This document shows positions 1 to 11,893 of a DNA stretch of 64,000 nt, piece by piece. The notes under the pieces were generated by a model, which saw only the letters and a program-made list of their open reading frames with translations, was not told the origin of the DNA and did no database searches. The stretch lies in contig BSWB01000002.1 in NCBI GenBank assembly GCA_033239125.1, forward strand, positions 154,676,409-154,740,408. Direction: 5' to 3'. A program made the translations under genes and the position numbers. This stretch comes from Fagopyrum homotropicum. Lineage: Eukaryota > Streptophyta > Magnoliopsida > Caryophyllales > Polygonaceae. Each line of letters opens with the position of its first letter. The stretch's first letter is position 1.

Positions 1-674
1 AGGGAGACGAGAAACAGAGAAGAAGCTGAGAGTGAGGAGAGATTGTTGCAGATGGGAGGTTGAGCAGAAGTTTGCTCCATCCAGATTGCTTGGGAGAAGG
101 TAGACGATGAAGGGTTTGCCAGGGGAGGAAGAGGGAATTAGAGGTGAGCAGCAAAGAAATCAGAGGGGAGGATGGACGAAGGGTCATGGTGCAGGGCTCG
201 CAAAGGCTTCGCAGGGAACGACGAGTCGGTTAAGGGCGGCAGCTCTCATAGGTCGGGAAGCGAACGGTCAGTTCACCAGCGAAGGAGAGAGAGAGCAGAA
301 GAGAAAAAAAATAAAAGAAAAGGAATAAGTAAAAGGGAGTAGGAGAGAAATAAAATAGATTCGATCTGATCGACTGGAATGAGATTTTTGGATCGGAAAG
401 CTTTTCAAACTTTTCCGTAAAATAATATACTGAATATATAAATACAAAATATACTCGTAAAAATATTGTTTAGGCTATACACTTTACTTCCGTAATATAT
501 TCATGATAATAATAAAATGATATAAATACGGATAGTATATATATATATATATTAAAACTCGTAAAATTCTAATTACGACGTAAAAATACTCTAAAAATAT
601 ATTTAGGCTATTAAAATATCAATAAATACATGGAAGATACTTATCGAGAACACACCTAGAATTTGGACGTTACA
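1..674 (-). mobile_element. LTR end of a long-LTR Gypsy element, cut by window edge
   Basis: The stretch is GC-richer at 1-340 and very AT-rich after that, and it ends with GGACGTTACA at 665-674. The same layout, ending in GGGACGTTACA, occurs at about 7102-8107, so I read both as the start of a minus-strand LTR of one family. Base 675 continues directly into the third ORF of an Athila-like element, matching the intact copy at about 40070. This LTR therefore belongs to an element inserted into that ORF. The 5-bp target duplication, possibly TTCCA at 675-679, cannot be tested because the other end is outside the window. The 73-codon frame at 107-328 is low-complexity and I do not regard it as a gene. 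Confidence 0.6.
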
Positions 675-1275
675 TTCCATTATGGCTGGACGCCATAACT
701 GGAAGGAGACGTTTGCTGCCATGCATGCGAACAGACTAGTAGCACCGCCCTACGTTCCCCCTGAGCCACCAGTTGTAGAGGAGGAGGAGATGAGAGGGGA
801 TGACGAGTTTGAGGGAGGAGGAGATGATCATGATTTTGGTACCTTTCCGGATCAGCCAGACGCAGTTCCTGACCTTCCTAGACACTCTCCCCGCCCCGCT
901 AGAGCTTCTGGCTCTTCCTCTCGCCGTGCTAGTGTGAGCGAGAGACCTACATGGATGGTAGATCCTCCTTCATGGTATAGCACTCAGCCGGAGTGGATGG
1001 GAGCTCCACCACCTAGGCATGCTCAGCCACCACCTGCACCAGCACCGTCAGACGCACCGGCATGGTACAGCCAGCCGCCCGGATGGTATAAGAAGTTGCT
1101 AGAGTGGGCCACCGATCTTTCCAGTAGGGTCGGAGCCTTGGAGATCCGCGCAGATGCTAGGGATGCACGAGCCGCCGATCATGACCGCATGATGAGAGAT
1201 ATTTACCGCCAGCAGTTTGGGCGGAATTATGATCCCGGCTTCTTCCCGTTTCCACCACCACCGGCACCTCAGTGA
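675..1275 (+). pseudogene. Third ORF of Athila-like element A, C-terminal fragment
   Basis: The frame reads SIMAGRHNW and then runs to a TGA after PPPPAPQ, parallel to residues from about 330 to the end of the intact 522-residue third ORF at 39091-40659. The ATG at 682 is internal to the parent protein and is not a real start. The fragment keeps the acidic stretch, the SSSRRASVSERPTWM motif, the W/Y/P-rich repeats and the C-terminal FPPPPAPQ. It is cut at its 5' end by the insertion ending at 674. Function is unknown, as for the intact copy. Confidence 0.85.
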
Positions 1276-2636
1276 TGACCTTTGACGATCTACCGTTTTA
1301 GCCGCTACCACCACCGTCTTGTGAGTCCTTTTTCTTTCTTTCTTTTCTTTATTTTTCTTTTTGAACATTAGGGACAATGTTTGTTCCAAGTATGGGGTGG
1401 GGTGTGACTAATCGTTTGTAATAACTCTTACTCACTTTGTATGCTTTGATCAAGAACACCTTGCATGTTTCATTCCATTGTTACACGTTTCATTATCGCA
1501 TTACATGAAAAAGCTTTTGAAAAACCCATAAAAATTGAAAAATTTTGAAAATTTTGTGCTTCTAAGGATAGAGATGACTTCTATGATAATCACTACTTGT
1601 GAATTGAGTTTTGATGACAATCGCATGCTTAAACAAATAGTGAATTGAAAAGAAATTGAATGAGTTGATTATTCCTCTTTTGCAAGTTTCATAATGTGAA
1701 GAATGTTACTTAAATCATATTGAGAAATCAAGGTTGAAATCACATGATAAGTTCTTATACTTCTTGTTGAAATAATTAAGGCAATTCGATTTTCTTTCTT
1801 CTTTCTTTGATCATTTAGCCCCTCAATGAAATTATGGCCTCCTTTACCTATCCGGGAATTTGGAGGAGTTGATATTTGGCATGTTTGATGTGGGAGGGCC
1901 ATGAAAGCAAAATTTTGCATTCAAAGAATAGAAAGAACTTATAGGTTTGGGGAAGTCAATCATGACAATGAGTAACTCGGCACCATTCACATAGCCGGGT
2001 GTTTGTGTCTTGCCAAAGTTGGATTGAGCGATATTCCTAGCGGATTATAGTATGTGCATCAAGGGTTTGAGGCATCTCGCAAAATTGAGAAACGCCAATC
2101 TCCTAGGCTTCGGTTTTTGTGCACCTCTGTCCATAACTCCAAAAGTAAAGTCAAAAAATGAATTGAAAAGAAGAGAGCGAAACTCTAAGTTGAAAGTGTT
2201 GCAAAACCGCAAGAGAAAAAGAAAAGAGTTAGTTACCCACTTTCCCGGATTCATGCACCACATTCCTTAAAGTTTTCCTTCCCTTTCCGCATTCTAGACC
2301 TTGTTTGAAAGTCCTTAAGATCAAGAGAATGATATATGACTTGGTGATCTAAATTAAAGTTTCTTATGATTGATTTTGATAATGTTTGAAGGTTATGATG
2401 CTTACATGGAAGTTTGATAAATTCATGAGTTTTCTTTACTCTTTACTCTTTGATTATGTATATGAGAGTCTTATGAACAAATGAAGCAAGATTTGAGAAT
2501 GATCTATTGACTAGGAAGCGCATTCATCTAAAAAAAGTTTTGTTTTGAGATGCATCCATATTTCATCCTAACTTGAGTTTCAAAGCTTTTGAAAGACCTT
2601 GCTTAGGGACAAGCAAGTGACAAGTATGGGGTATTT
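1276..2636 (+). other. 3' non-coding region of element A
   Basis: No coding frame is supported. The region parallels 40660-41997 of element B in order and wording, with conserved blocks such as CATAGCCGGGTGTTTGTGTC and CTAGGCTTCGGTTTTTGTGC. It is bracketed by two copies of a polypurine-type motif: TTAGGGACAA then AAGTATGGGGTGGG at 1368-1402, and TTAGGGACAA then AAGTATGGGGT at 2602-2632, the latter next to the LTR. The small frames at 1669-1920 and 2045-2270 are chance ORFs here. Confidence 0.75.
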
Positions 2637-2940
2637 TGTTAGCATAAAATATTGTGATATTTTAGACACGTTTTCTAGATGTATTTCATCCATAATGGTG
2701 TTCATTGATAAAGCATTGAAGCAATTGTGAGCTAGTTTGTTTATATTGTCGATATAGAGGTCTACATAAGCTTTGTGTTGATTGTAGGCGAATAAGAGCT
2801 GAAACCAAACGAATTAAGAGAGAATGGAGATGGATTAAGCACATCCAAGGATTGAGGACACCACAAAGGAGCTAAGGAAGATGCTAGGATGAAGAATGGC
2901 ACAAAACAAAGGGAATTACGAGCAACCTATGCTTCCACGC

Positions 2941-3115
2941 TCTAAAATACGGCCGTAATGAAGTCCACGCTCTAAACCACGGCCGTGGAACTTGGCAACA
3001 TGAGCGTGGAGCACTCCAGAGAGTTACACGGTATAAATTATGGTCGTAGAAGTTGTGAAGAACCGTGATGGAATCCACGCTCTAAACCACGGCCGTGGAA
3101 CCCTCTATGACCGTG
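2941..3115. repeat. Palindrome cluster (ACGGCCGT units) in LTR A
   Basis: Within 175 bp the sequence contains TACGGCCGTA, CCACGGCCGTGGAA twice, the related ATGGTCGTAG, and half-sites ACCGTGAT and GACCGTGAT. The spacing phrase ACGCTCTAAA precedes three of the palindromes. The same type of cluster occurs in the LTRs, the gag-pol frame and the intergenic region of element B. Its role is unknown; see findings. Confidence 0.8.
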
Positions 3116-3194
3116 ATTTAGGCGATCTTTTAACGTACTAATTAAAGCCACGATCTTTTACATATGGGCCGGGGGAGAGACATTCTATCTTTCC

Positions 3195-3204
3195 CTATAA
3201 AAGG
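3195..3204 (+). promoter_or_regulatory. TATA-like box in LTR of element A
   Basis: CTATAAAAGG occurs at the same relative place as the CTATAAAAAG of element B's LTR, 80-100 bp after the last ACGGCCGT palindrome of U3. This position suggests U3 ends shortly downstream. Inferred from sequence only. Confidence 0.6.
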
Positions 3205-6200
3205 ACTGAAGGAGGGAGATTCCGTCACCTTCGCTTACGCTTACTTGCACGTGCCTAGGGTTTCAGTTGGACGTGCGGAGATTGTCATTTTGCAACGGAG
3301 ATTTGCAAAGACTTGGAATTTGGAAGTTACGCTTTGTCCTTAGGTTTGATTAGAAGACGGATTGACATCCCGCTCTTCGTTCTTATCAAGGATTGTGATT
3401 GGTTTGTGTTATTCCGAATCTGATATACATCATTACCTTGTTTGTGGATTTGAGATTGAATTGAAGTTATTGAAGGTTTTCGAAGGTTTTCATCTTTCAT
3501 TCTTTTAAATCTTGAATTTGATATCATAATGACTGTTGTTGGCTAAAACCCTTTAGCAATTCTAAGGTGAAGGGTTGATAGTTGTGGCTTAGATGATGAT
3601 AGATCGATCGTAAACAGATTAGACCCTGAGAGTTAGAGAGATTCCGTCGATAGCCAGAATTACGGTGTGTTCTTGAGTTCCACGGCCGTGTAATCTCAAG
3701 ATCCACCCGTAATTTTCCCTAGTTTACGAAACTTGCTTTTACTTTAATCCAAAGTTAAAGATTTACTTTAACTTAGTCTTGGCTTGCCTTTTCTAAGTGG
3801 TAGTGAAGCCTCAACAACCTCTACTTCGATTTCGAGTGTCACAACCTTAATTGGTTTAGTTAGTCTTGATCCTTGGATTACAAGTTTGGGTATTTGATAT
3901 TAATTCTTGTCTTTAGATCCTTTCTATACTTAAGCCTCAACAACCTTTATAGAGAGTATTTCTAGATAAGTCATATAAAGCCTTGGAACTTCACCGTACA
4001 TTTCTTTGCATTAGCAAACCTTTGCAACTCTTAACTCTGTCCTTATATCTTTAGTATATCTTGAATCGATTGCCACAACTGGATTCCTGGATCTTTAGGA
4101 TTGTTGTTTTCCCAATATTTACAAAGCTTCATACATTTACTTGCTTGACAATTCTATAATTGGATTTAACCCCCCAAATCCCTGTGTTCGATACTCTGGA
4201 ATTCTTGCTTAACTACGTCGATCCGTACACTGCGGGTTCGCTTGCTTGATTTCTAGTTTTATAAATTTAAGACTTATTTGCACGCACGCTAAGTGGCGAA
4301 CACCTCACAATGGGTCCCGACCCTTAGTTGGACAACAATTTCACCGGATCTTGCAACAAGGCACATATAAAGGCCAAAACCAAATACATTTTATGCAATG
4401 CAATGAAACCCAAAACCATACAAACCAAAGACTTCAGCCGAGATACAACCGAAATACCAAATGCCATACACGCGGCATACAATATATATTGAATACAAAA
4501 CTCAAACACGACTCCAACCAAAACTCAATTCTAAAATGTATGGAACCCCGGCTGCCCACTGTTCCGGATCTCTCGGCCGCATTCCTAACCTGCAAGGCAA
4601 TCTACAACAATCGGTATAAAACCGTTAGCTAACATTCGAAGCATTAAAATCAAGGTGAAAGGCACAAACACAAGTAAATCAACATAACACACAATATACA
4701 CCAAAGCACACAAGTCCGGTTTATTATCTTTTTATTATTAAGTCATATCCCGTTCTAATTCAACTTAGGTTGTGACACGAGAGTCACCGAAACTCGCCTC
4801 GGTCCCTACTTACTGGCATGGAATGGTACTGATGCATCCAACCGTCTACCAGCACGGGATAGTCGTCGAGAACCTCCTAGATCTCGCGGGAGCTAGGCAA
4901 GTTGTCACCGTCCGTTATCATACACTTGGGCCAAAATAATATAAAGGTCGGTAATCCTATTTCCGGTTTAGTTGTTATAAACAATGAAGAATAAACACAC
5001 ACCACCAAACACACATCAATGCTAATACAAGGAATACGAGTTAAGTAAGTCCGGAGACTTACCTTATCGCCACACTCAACTCACAACACTCTCGCTTCCC
5101 TTGGGAAGGAGTTCACAATCTGCTCACAAGAAGATAACTATATCAACCACTCGCTCAACTCAAGAAGTCTAAGACTTCTACACAAATGATCTACGCGAGA
5201 TCATTTGACTCACATTCTAGGACCGCATTCTAGAATCTCTCATGCTTACATCACACTCAACACACACAAGCTAGAAGTCCTTAGACTTCTAGACTCTATG
5301 GTCTCGCAAGATCATAACCCAACACGTACTAGGATAAACATGCCTAGTCCAAATAAACTCAACGGTAACAACACCATGTTAGGATACGCATATCCTAGCC
5401 CATAAACTCAACAATCATATACTCCAATTCTCAAATCTCACAAGCCTCACAAGATAACATCAACACCTCAATTCCTAAAACATTTCACAATCCTCAAATA
5501 CTCACCTAAGGTCCATAACCACTACTTGGTATTCACTCTAAGTTATGCTATATCCAACCTAGCATGATTTTACTACTAAACATAACTAGATCGAGGAAGA
5601 AGGTACTCACACGACGTCAAAAGACGGATGTCGAACTTGGACTCGTTAGGCCTTTATCGGGGCGCTTCCGAACCTAACATTAAAACTAAAAAAATTTAGC
5701 TTATACGCTAAATTTAATCGTAATATATAATATATATAAAATCCTAAGGTAAAACTCGTTTTCAAAAGCCAATGTTAAAACCCATAATAATACTTCCGGG
5801 CAAAATACGTGAATCTACCAACTTAGTCAAAAACCCGAAATTTACAACTTTGAGCCATAAACCCAAATTAATCCGACATGGGCATAAAATATAGTATATG
5901 TAAATATAAGAATATAACTCGAAGTAAAACTCAAGTTTAAAAACCCGTAAACATATTTTCCGGGCAAATTATACCATTTTAGAAGTATGGGTCATCCTCA
6001 ACAATTAAAATTATGGGTCAATTCTGTAATTAATTTAGCAGATGTCACAATTTCAAATTCTGGAAATTAGGGCTATTAACGCAAATATAAAATACAGGAT
6101 ACAAACTGTAATTTCACCAAATATAAGGGGGCCGATTGTAATTAGGTTAAGGATTATCTTCATCCTTAGAACAAGCGCAAAAGGGGATCTGAGAGGCGGC

Positions 6201-6329
6201 AAAGCGGGACTTCGACAAGGCCAGGCGTCGGTGGGGAGCTTGTCCCGATCTCCGGCGATGAAGGCGGTTGGAGGTGACGGCTCGGTGTGTTCCGAAAGGC
6301 AGCGAAAGCACGGCAGCTGGGCTCCTCCG

Positions 6330-7101
6330 CAGGGCCGGCCCAACCCGTGGGCGGCGTGGGCCATTGCCCAGGGCCCATTGATTTTAGGGGCATCATAAAC
6401 TAAAAAAAAATTATATATAGGTTGATTGGTTGAATTTTGTCTTTGTAATTAAAGCCTAGCAGTTCATACTTACAACGTTACTCTTACCATTTAATGGATT
6501 GAAGAATTGAAAATTGAACCCATATTAATGGGGCCCAACCACCAATATTTATGGGAGGTGTTATTTGTGAAATTGTGAAATGCACTATTACGTAAATCAA
6601 ACAAAGGGGCCCAACCAACCAAAACAAATTAATTTTAATAAAAAATTTTAAAAGTTAGAAGGATTTTTTATTTATTTATAATTAAGTAACTAATTAGTTA
6701 TATTTTTATATTATAGTTATATTTGAAAATAGGTTTAAATGTATTAGATTTCTCAAATATGAAAAAACACAATATTAATTATTTTGGTTCCATATTTTTT
6801 CTTGTAAACTTCCACTTTTTTTTTTTTTCTTTAATCAATAATTTTAAAAAATTTCCTCAATCCCCTAAATCAAAATTATATATATATGACCCAAATGAAA
6901 TGGAAAAAATTAACTTCATTCTCAACTTAGTTCATTATATCGCATCACTAAAATAGGCGTGGGATAAGCCACCCATTGGGTTTCAAACCCCCAAAAAATG
7001 AGTATGACATTAATTTTAAATCGCTAATTAAGCTATATGTTAACTAAGGGCACCCGAAAATAATATTGCCCGGGACACAAAAAATCCACGGACCGGCCCT
7101 G
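6330..7101. mobile_element. Non-autonomous hAT element with 8-bp TSD
   Basis: The left end is CAGGGCCGGCCC and the right end is the near inverse GGACCGGCCCTG, giving a 12-bp terminal inverted repeat with one mismatch. It is flanked on both sides by the identical 8-mer CTCCTCCG (6322-6329 and 7102-7109). Eight-base duplications with CAGGG ends are typical of the hAT superfamily. The 772-bp interior is AT-rich and has only a 77-codon frame (6723-6956) with no transposase feature, so it would depend on a hAT transposase elsewhere. It lies in the GC-rich part of the long minus-strand LTR. Confidence 0.9.
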
Positions 7102-7951
7102 CTCCTCCGTCGATAGCAGTGGCGGGGTTCCTAGTCCAATTCCGGAGGTGAGTGAAGCGAGGATGAGGCAGGACGGCAAGGATGGCGATGCTCTTCTTCG
7201 CTTCCGGCGACAGGGGCAAGTGAGGGCGAGATCGAGAGGAGGCAGCGATCCTGGCTTCGCCGACTTCGACAGAGGAGGTGGCACCAGCGAGGGAAAGAAA
7301 CAGAACGGAAAGGAGAGGGTCGAGAGGGAGCGATGGGCCTGCGATGGTTGAAGAAGAAGGAGAGCGGGATGGTTGCAGGTGAACTCCCACATCGTTGGAG
7401 TTGCTTGCTGGTGTGGTTGGGCTCACTGCAGAGGAGCCATGGTCTAGTGCAGATTGGGGAGGTTGCTGTGGTAGAGAAGCAGAGGAGAGGAGGATAAATA
7501 GCGTTGCGTGAAAGAGTGTTCCAAGAGGGAGAGATGGAGCTGCAAGGGAGAGGTTGTGAAGGCATAGACGGGCCGAGGGGTCGCCTAGGGAAAGCCAACC
7601 TAGGCAGCTGAGGGGTCACTGCACCGGGCTACAAATCTGAGGCGGCAGTCGAGGGGTCGGGAGTAGAGGTCGGTCCTGGGTCTGCTCACCAGCCAGAGAG
7701 ATAGGCGGGAGATTAAAGAAATAAAAGAAGAAAAGAAAAGAATTTAAAGAGGAGGGGAATAAAGATTAATAGGATATACTCGATTCCGAACATTTGGAAC
7801 GAGATTTTCGAACCGAAAAACTTCCCTACCATTCCGAAAATAAAATACGGAAAATTAATATATCGATTAATTAATAAATAAAATCTCACACATGTACTTT
7901 GCGATATAGAAATCCTTCTCATAAATTATTTACTATATTAACACGGGTAAT

Positions 7952-7954
<3 letters not shown>

Positions 7955-8017
<63 letters not shown>
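7955..8017. repeat. (AT)n microsatellite
   Basis: About 60 bp of uninterrupted AT dinucleotides sit in the AT-rich terminal part of the long LTR. A much shorter AT run is found at the corresponding place (about 537-555) in the related LTR end at 1-674. Confidence 0.95.
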
Positions 8018-8021
<4 letters not shown>

Positions 8022-8107
8022 CTCATAAAAATATTTAAGCTATTTAAAATATTGATAAAATCCGAAAAAATAAAAAACGCAAACGCGCCAAAAATTTGGG
8101 ACGTTAC

Positions 8108-8413
8108 AACTAACATGTAAATAACGAGAGTGGTTCACCGAAATATTATTGGATTCATTCATTCAGTGATGGGTTGGGACAACCCAAACACTGGCTTTGT
8201 CAAGGCCCAAACTAACAATTTTATTTAAGTTTACAATCGATGGAGTTGTAAGCTATACAATATCTATATTTATATTAATAGTATGTTCATATTTATTCAT
8301 ACTTGGTCCTAAAACTAGTAAATTTGTCCATATTCAGTCTTATTTACAAGTGAAGTTTTATTTACATAATATTTTTTTATTATTCAATTTTAGTGGATGT
8401 TTGTGTAATCGGT
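8108..8413. other. AT-rich spacer between two minus-strand LTR ends
   Basis: About 306 bp between TGTAACGTCC-type LTR termini. No primer-binding site, polypurine tract or coding frame is recognisable. It could be a remnant of host sequence or of an element interior. I see nothing else in it. Confidence 0.4.
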
Positions 8414-8756
8414 TGTAACGTCCCGGACTTAGAACCCGAGGTGTCACTAGTATGTGGACCACACCATGAGTCCACTAGAATTAGTCTAACAACAATTTTA
8501 CTACTAGACCTTCTAACAAGAGCACGGCAAATATAAAGCAAAACATCCGACCGTTATTCTCAAATTAAATTAGATAAAGCTAACTTAAAACCATGCAACA
8601 AGAAATACAAAGACAAACAACTCCAACTCAACTCAACAACCCAAACACTCGAGGCAAAACTACAACAACCTTCCTAAAATCTTAAGGTACAAGTGAGTCC
8701 GGTTGTACATCATCTTCCAGAAGATAGTTTCCAAGGCAAGTCCAATACATGAACAA
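8414..8756 (-). repeat. Terminal fragment of a minus-strand chromovirus-type LTR
   Basis: It starts TGTAACGTCCCGG and continues with wording parallel to the ends of other minus-strand LTRs here: accession of blocks resembling AACAACAATTTTACT, then an AACAAGAGCACGGCAAATA stretch, in the same order as at 4303-4370 and 11894-12010. It stops where an Athila-type LTR begins at about 8757. No 5-bp duplication is visible. Confidence 0.5.
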
Positions 8757-10344
8757 TGACCCTATAATAACAACAGGGATTTGGTGAAATAAAAGCAAAT
8801 AAGAGAACCCGTAGTGTACGGATCGATCACAGTAAAAACAAGAATTTCAGGGTCGAACTCAGGGATTTGGTGAAATAAAACTCAGAATAAGAAATCTAAC
8901 AAAGAAAATATGCAACTATTGATAAAAAGACAAAGGTTATTGTGTAATAATGGGGGAAAATGGATTCTAATGATCAAGATATCCGATTGTGGTTTTCGAT
9001 TCAAGACTTCTAAAGATTATGGACAGAGTTGGGATTGCAAGGTATATGTTCTAAAACGGAATGATGTACGGTGAAGTCTCCACCACCCATGTCCAAACCC
9101 TAATGCTCTAAATAAAGGATGTTGAGTCTCGATAAAATAGAGGATCTAAGGGAAGGATAATACTCTCAAACCAAACACCAAACACAAGGGAATCAGGTTA
9201 AACTCACAAAGGCAAGGGTTTTGACACACTCAACCTTAATAGAGGGGTTTGAATCCTCTATTACCTAGATCTTGTAATCGTTGGTAACCAAGAACGGGAA
9301 TCACCGGGTAAGTCTCTTCCCACACTCGGATATAGGTTAGAAAGGTTCAACAAGGATAGGGTTTAAGCAATCTTTAACCAAAGATTAAGGATAAAGCAAG
9401 GTAGGTATGACAGTGAAGAAAATTGGGATGTTCATCAAAGGGAATCGGTCGATTCTTGCCAAGAATAGTCCGATTTTCCTTCTCTGCGATGGTTAAACTC
9501 AACTCTCAGGGCCCAATCTATTTATGAAGATCATTCTATCATCATCTCAACCACAATCATCAACCCATCACCCTAGAATCACAAGGGCTTTAGCCAAGCA
9601 TACACATTATGAAAATCAAAAGAAATATTAAATCAAGAAAGTAAAGAACTTGAGAAAAATTTGAATCTTGAATTAAATCAATTCCAAAAACGTTTGAACA
9701 ATGATTTAATCCTTTAAAACTCAAAGAAAAACTCAAAACAAACTCCAAATCGTGTTCACACTGACAAATAAAACTAACAACTCACAAACTCTCCAAGAAC
9801 TTCGATCTTGGACTTCCACTTCCAAACTTCTTTCAAATCTTCTAACCGAATGCTCTTGATTGTATACTGAGTAGGATGATATAATTCTGAGATGCCCTTG
9901 AAGGTGGTAAGACTTCCTCCTTTTATAGGGTGTAAGGATTTATCTTATGGTTACAATCCTACAACCAATCGGATTATTCAAGATATAAATCGCCCCGATT
10001 ATAAAGGAAATCGACCGATCACAATATATATTCATATGATTTTCTCTTCTACACTTGTTTATCTTTTAGTTCCGTCTTCTATCTTCTATTGTGATCTTTT
10101 CTCATATCTTCTTTGATCTTTTAGCTCCCTTCCTGATCCTTTATGATGTCATGCTCCAAAACGCTCCATTTTCACACCAATTTTCCACCTTTTACCTACA
10201 ATTTCACAAATAACATGTGTAGACCTCTATTCTCGAAATATATATGAATATAGACAAAAAGGCTCACAATCCTCATCAAATGTATGTAAAATTGAGGTAA
10301 TAGACTCGTATAATGCATGAATATGATGGTATATAAGTCATGTC
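8757..10344 (-). repeat. Diverged Athila-type LTR, minus strand
   Basis: Several blocks are the reverse complement of the Athila-type LTRs at 2637-4302 and 30515-32285: GAACCCGTAGTGTACGGATC near 8810, the AACTCTCAGGGCCCAATC block near 9495, CACCCTAGAATCACAAGG near 9570, and GTGTAGACCTCTATTCTCG near 10220. It is much more diverged than A or B. The ends are uncertain: the left may start TGACCC and the right end lies where the W reading frame is lost. I found no target duplication, so the junctions may result from deletion. Confidence 0.6.
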
Positions 10345-11562
10345 ATCAGCTAACTCCTTGAGCTGCTTCTTAATCTCAAACATCTCGATAGGCGCCATGG
10401 GGTAAGGAGCCTTCAAGATCGGTCTCGTACCGGGTTCTAACTCAATGCCAAAATCCACACTTCTCTGTGGTGGCAATCCGGATGGCTTTCCGAAAACATC
10501 GGTAATCTCGCTCGCTACAAGAATTTCCTCAAGCACTGGACTCGTACTATCCTTCATGGCATAGCACCAAAAAGCCTCGCAACCCTGACCGATAAGTCTC
10601 GTGGCTCGGACTGCGCGGATGACTGTACCGGTCTTTTCGAGATCCCATCATCGGAAAATCTTTACATGGCTTGACTCTATAGTCACCGTCATGGTCCTCT
10701 TGCCGATGTCAAGAAGTGTCTGATGTCGATCAATCCAATCTATGCCCAAAATAACTTCTTCATGTACTAAGTACATGACAAAGACTCTAGTTGGCCAATC
10801 GCGACCTCCCAATCTTATAGGGTAATCGCGAACCTCCCGTGGACCCCTAATCTTACCCCCATCGGGTAACCCTATAAAGAAGGGTCTCCTCTAATCTTAC
10901 CCACATCGTGAACCTCCCGTGACCTTACTCCTGATGGTCCTCCACCAGTGGTGAGCTTGATCTCGCAGAAAAGTTTGTACTATATTGACTCGCCGACCCT
11001 CTGGGCAACGGATTGCCTCCATATCAGAATCCATGTAGCCTAGCCAAAGTTCCACCTCAAATCATGCCTTTCCTTCAAAAGAAGGAACCTTCAGCTGGTT
11101 GAAAGACTTCAACCAACAGTCGGGTCTCGTCTCTCTCGCCTCGTCTGGTACTCTGACAACCTCAACAACTCTAACAGGTACAACAACCACATGCATCACT
11201 CTCTGCGAAACCTCAGTTGATCTCGCGGGTCCTGGCGGTACTAGGGCAGGTCCTCCAGTCCTGATAGCCTCCTCGACTCTCTGCACGTAGTCGCAGTATG
11301 CATATATTCCGATGGAAACTGGACCAGACTTGGTCGACTTTGCTCTTTGGGCTCCCGAACTAGCAGTGGTCCCGTTCCCTGCTTCTTGAGCAACACTCTC
11401 AACAACTTCTTCGGAGAACGCCTCAGCAACAGGCGGGTCAGCAACAAGTGGATTAACGATAGGGGCTTGGCCCCGACCTCTAGCTAGTGGAGGTCTTACT
11501 GCACGTCCTCATCCATGGAATGCAGGTGGAGAGGTGGTCGACCCCTTCCTCGCCCTACGGTA
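10345..11562 (-). pseudogene. Chromovirus W gag-pol remnant (gag to RT start)
   Basis: The minus strand encodes, in broken frames, the gag N-terminal region (GPALVPPGPARSTEVSQRV, NQLKVPSFEG), part of the gag core (ELWLGYMDSDMEA, QTFLRDQAHHWWR), then the end of protease and the segment before RT (PSGLPPQRSVDFGIELEPGT, then APIEMFEIKKQLKELAD). The order matches chromovirus V at 44263-46330. A deletion at about 10905 joins the gag core to the end of protease, removing the zinc knuckle and the DTG site. The gag start codon is lost (GTAGGG where V has ATGGGG). The frame ends at 10344 against the Athila-type LTR. Confidence 0.8.
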
Positions 11563-11592
11563 GATATAGCTCTAGTACGCGCCTTTTGCGAT

Positions 11593-11596
<4 letters not shown>

Positions 11597-11645
<49 letters not shown>
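11597..11645. repeat. (AT)n microsatellite in W leader
   Basis: About 49 bp of AT repeats sit just 5' of the W gag region. The corresponding place in V (about 44210-44228) has a short TATATATCTATATATCCC, so the tract has expanded from the element's own leader. Confidence 0.95.
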
Positions 11646-11648
<3 letters not shown>

Positions 11649-11872
11649 CCATTCTATCAACTACTGCAAAAATCCAAAAAAAGCACATAATAGACCAACA
11701 TAGAGAAAAACTAAGGTGTTGAGATCCGCGGAGGTAGTGGTGGTTGCCCATACATCTATCCCAAACCGACAAGTTTAAAATTGAGACCCCTTTTTAAAAA
11801 TGTAGACCCCTAGCGGGTTCTGTTTACTTATCTATTCAACATTTAGAAGATTATGAGTGCCATTGTTGTAAA

Positions 11873-11890
11873 CCTAGACCTTTGATATCA
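11873..11890 (-). promoter_or_regulatory. Primer-binding site of W, degenerate
   Basis: On the minus strand this reads TGATATCAAAGGTCTAGG, next to the LTR end. It differs at about four places from TGGTATCAGAGCTCTAGG in V and Z, the initiator methionine tRNA type primer site. Its position fixes W as a minus-strand element with its 5' LTR to the right. Confidence 0.75.
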
Positions 11891-11893
11891 TAT

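Larger units (their letters stand above)
675..4302 (+). mobile_element. Athila-like retrotransposon A, 3' part
   Basis: This is the 3' third of an element closely related to the complete copy at 30515-43768. It has the end of the third ORF (675-1275), a long 3' non-coding region (1276-2636) and a full 3' LTR (2637-4302). The 5' part is separated by the LTR-type insertion ending at 674 and lies outside the window. The right end, GCGAACA, abuts CCTCACAATGGG, which is interior sequence of a minus-strand chromovirus-type LTR, so A was inserted into that LTR. The order of events is long LTR first, then A, then the element at 1-674. Confidence 0.85.
2637..4302 (+). repeat. 3' LTR of Athila-like element A
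   Basis: The LTR starts TGTTAGCATA and ends GGCGAACA, the same termini as the LTRs of element B, and is 1666 bp long. It is collinear with but clearly diverged from the B LTR. It carries ACGGCCGT palindromes at about 2945-3115 and a further ACGGCCGT at about 3680. A TATA-like box (CTATAAAAGG) is at about 3195-3204. The last 100 bp, with GTCGATCCGTACACTGCGGG, are nearly identical to B. Confidence 0.88.
4303..8107 (-). mobile_element. Long chromovirus-type LTR, minus strand, interrupted
   Basis: Read on the minus strand this begins TGTAACGTCCC (8107) and runs left through AT-rich, GC-rich and again AT-rich parts. It then enters blocks shared with all chromovirus-type LTRs in the window: the GTAAGTC palindrome (about 5045-5065), the conserved CACTTGGGC to TCGCCTC block (about 4765-4930) and the GTTAGCTAACGG region (about 4620). 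Its left end was replaced at 4302/4303 by insertion of element A. Without the hAT insertion it is about 3.0 kb, unusually long for an LTR. The short ORFs inside it on both strands are not conserved in related copies. Confidence 0.72.

Noticed and set aside
7040..7619. ORFs of 119, 128 and 162 codons on the minus strand
   Set aside because: Overlapping frames in GC-rich LTR sequence next to the hAT end, with no domain and no conservation with the related LTR at 1-674.
8757..10344. Clean solo LTR
   Set aside because: Homology to the Athila-type LTR is real, but no target duplication is found and the flanks do not join into one sequence.
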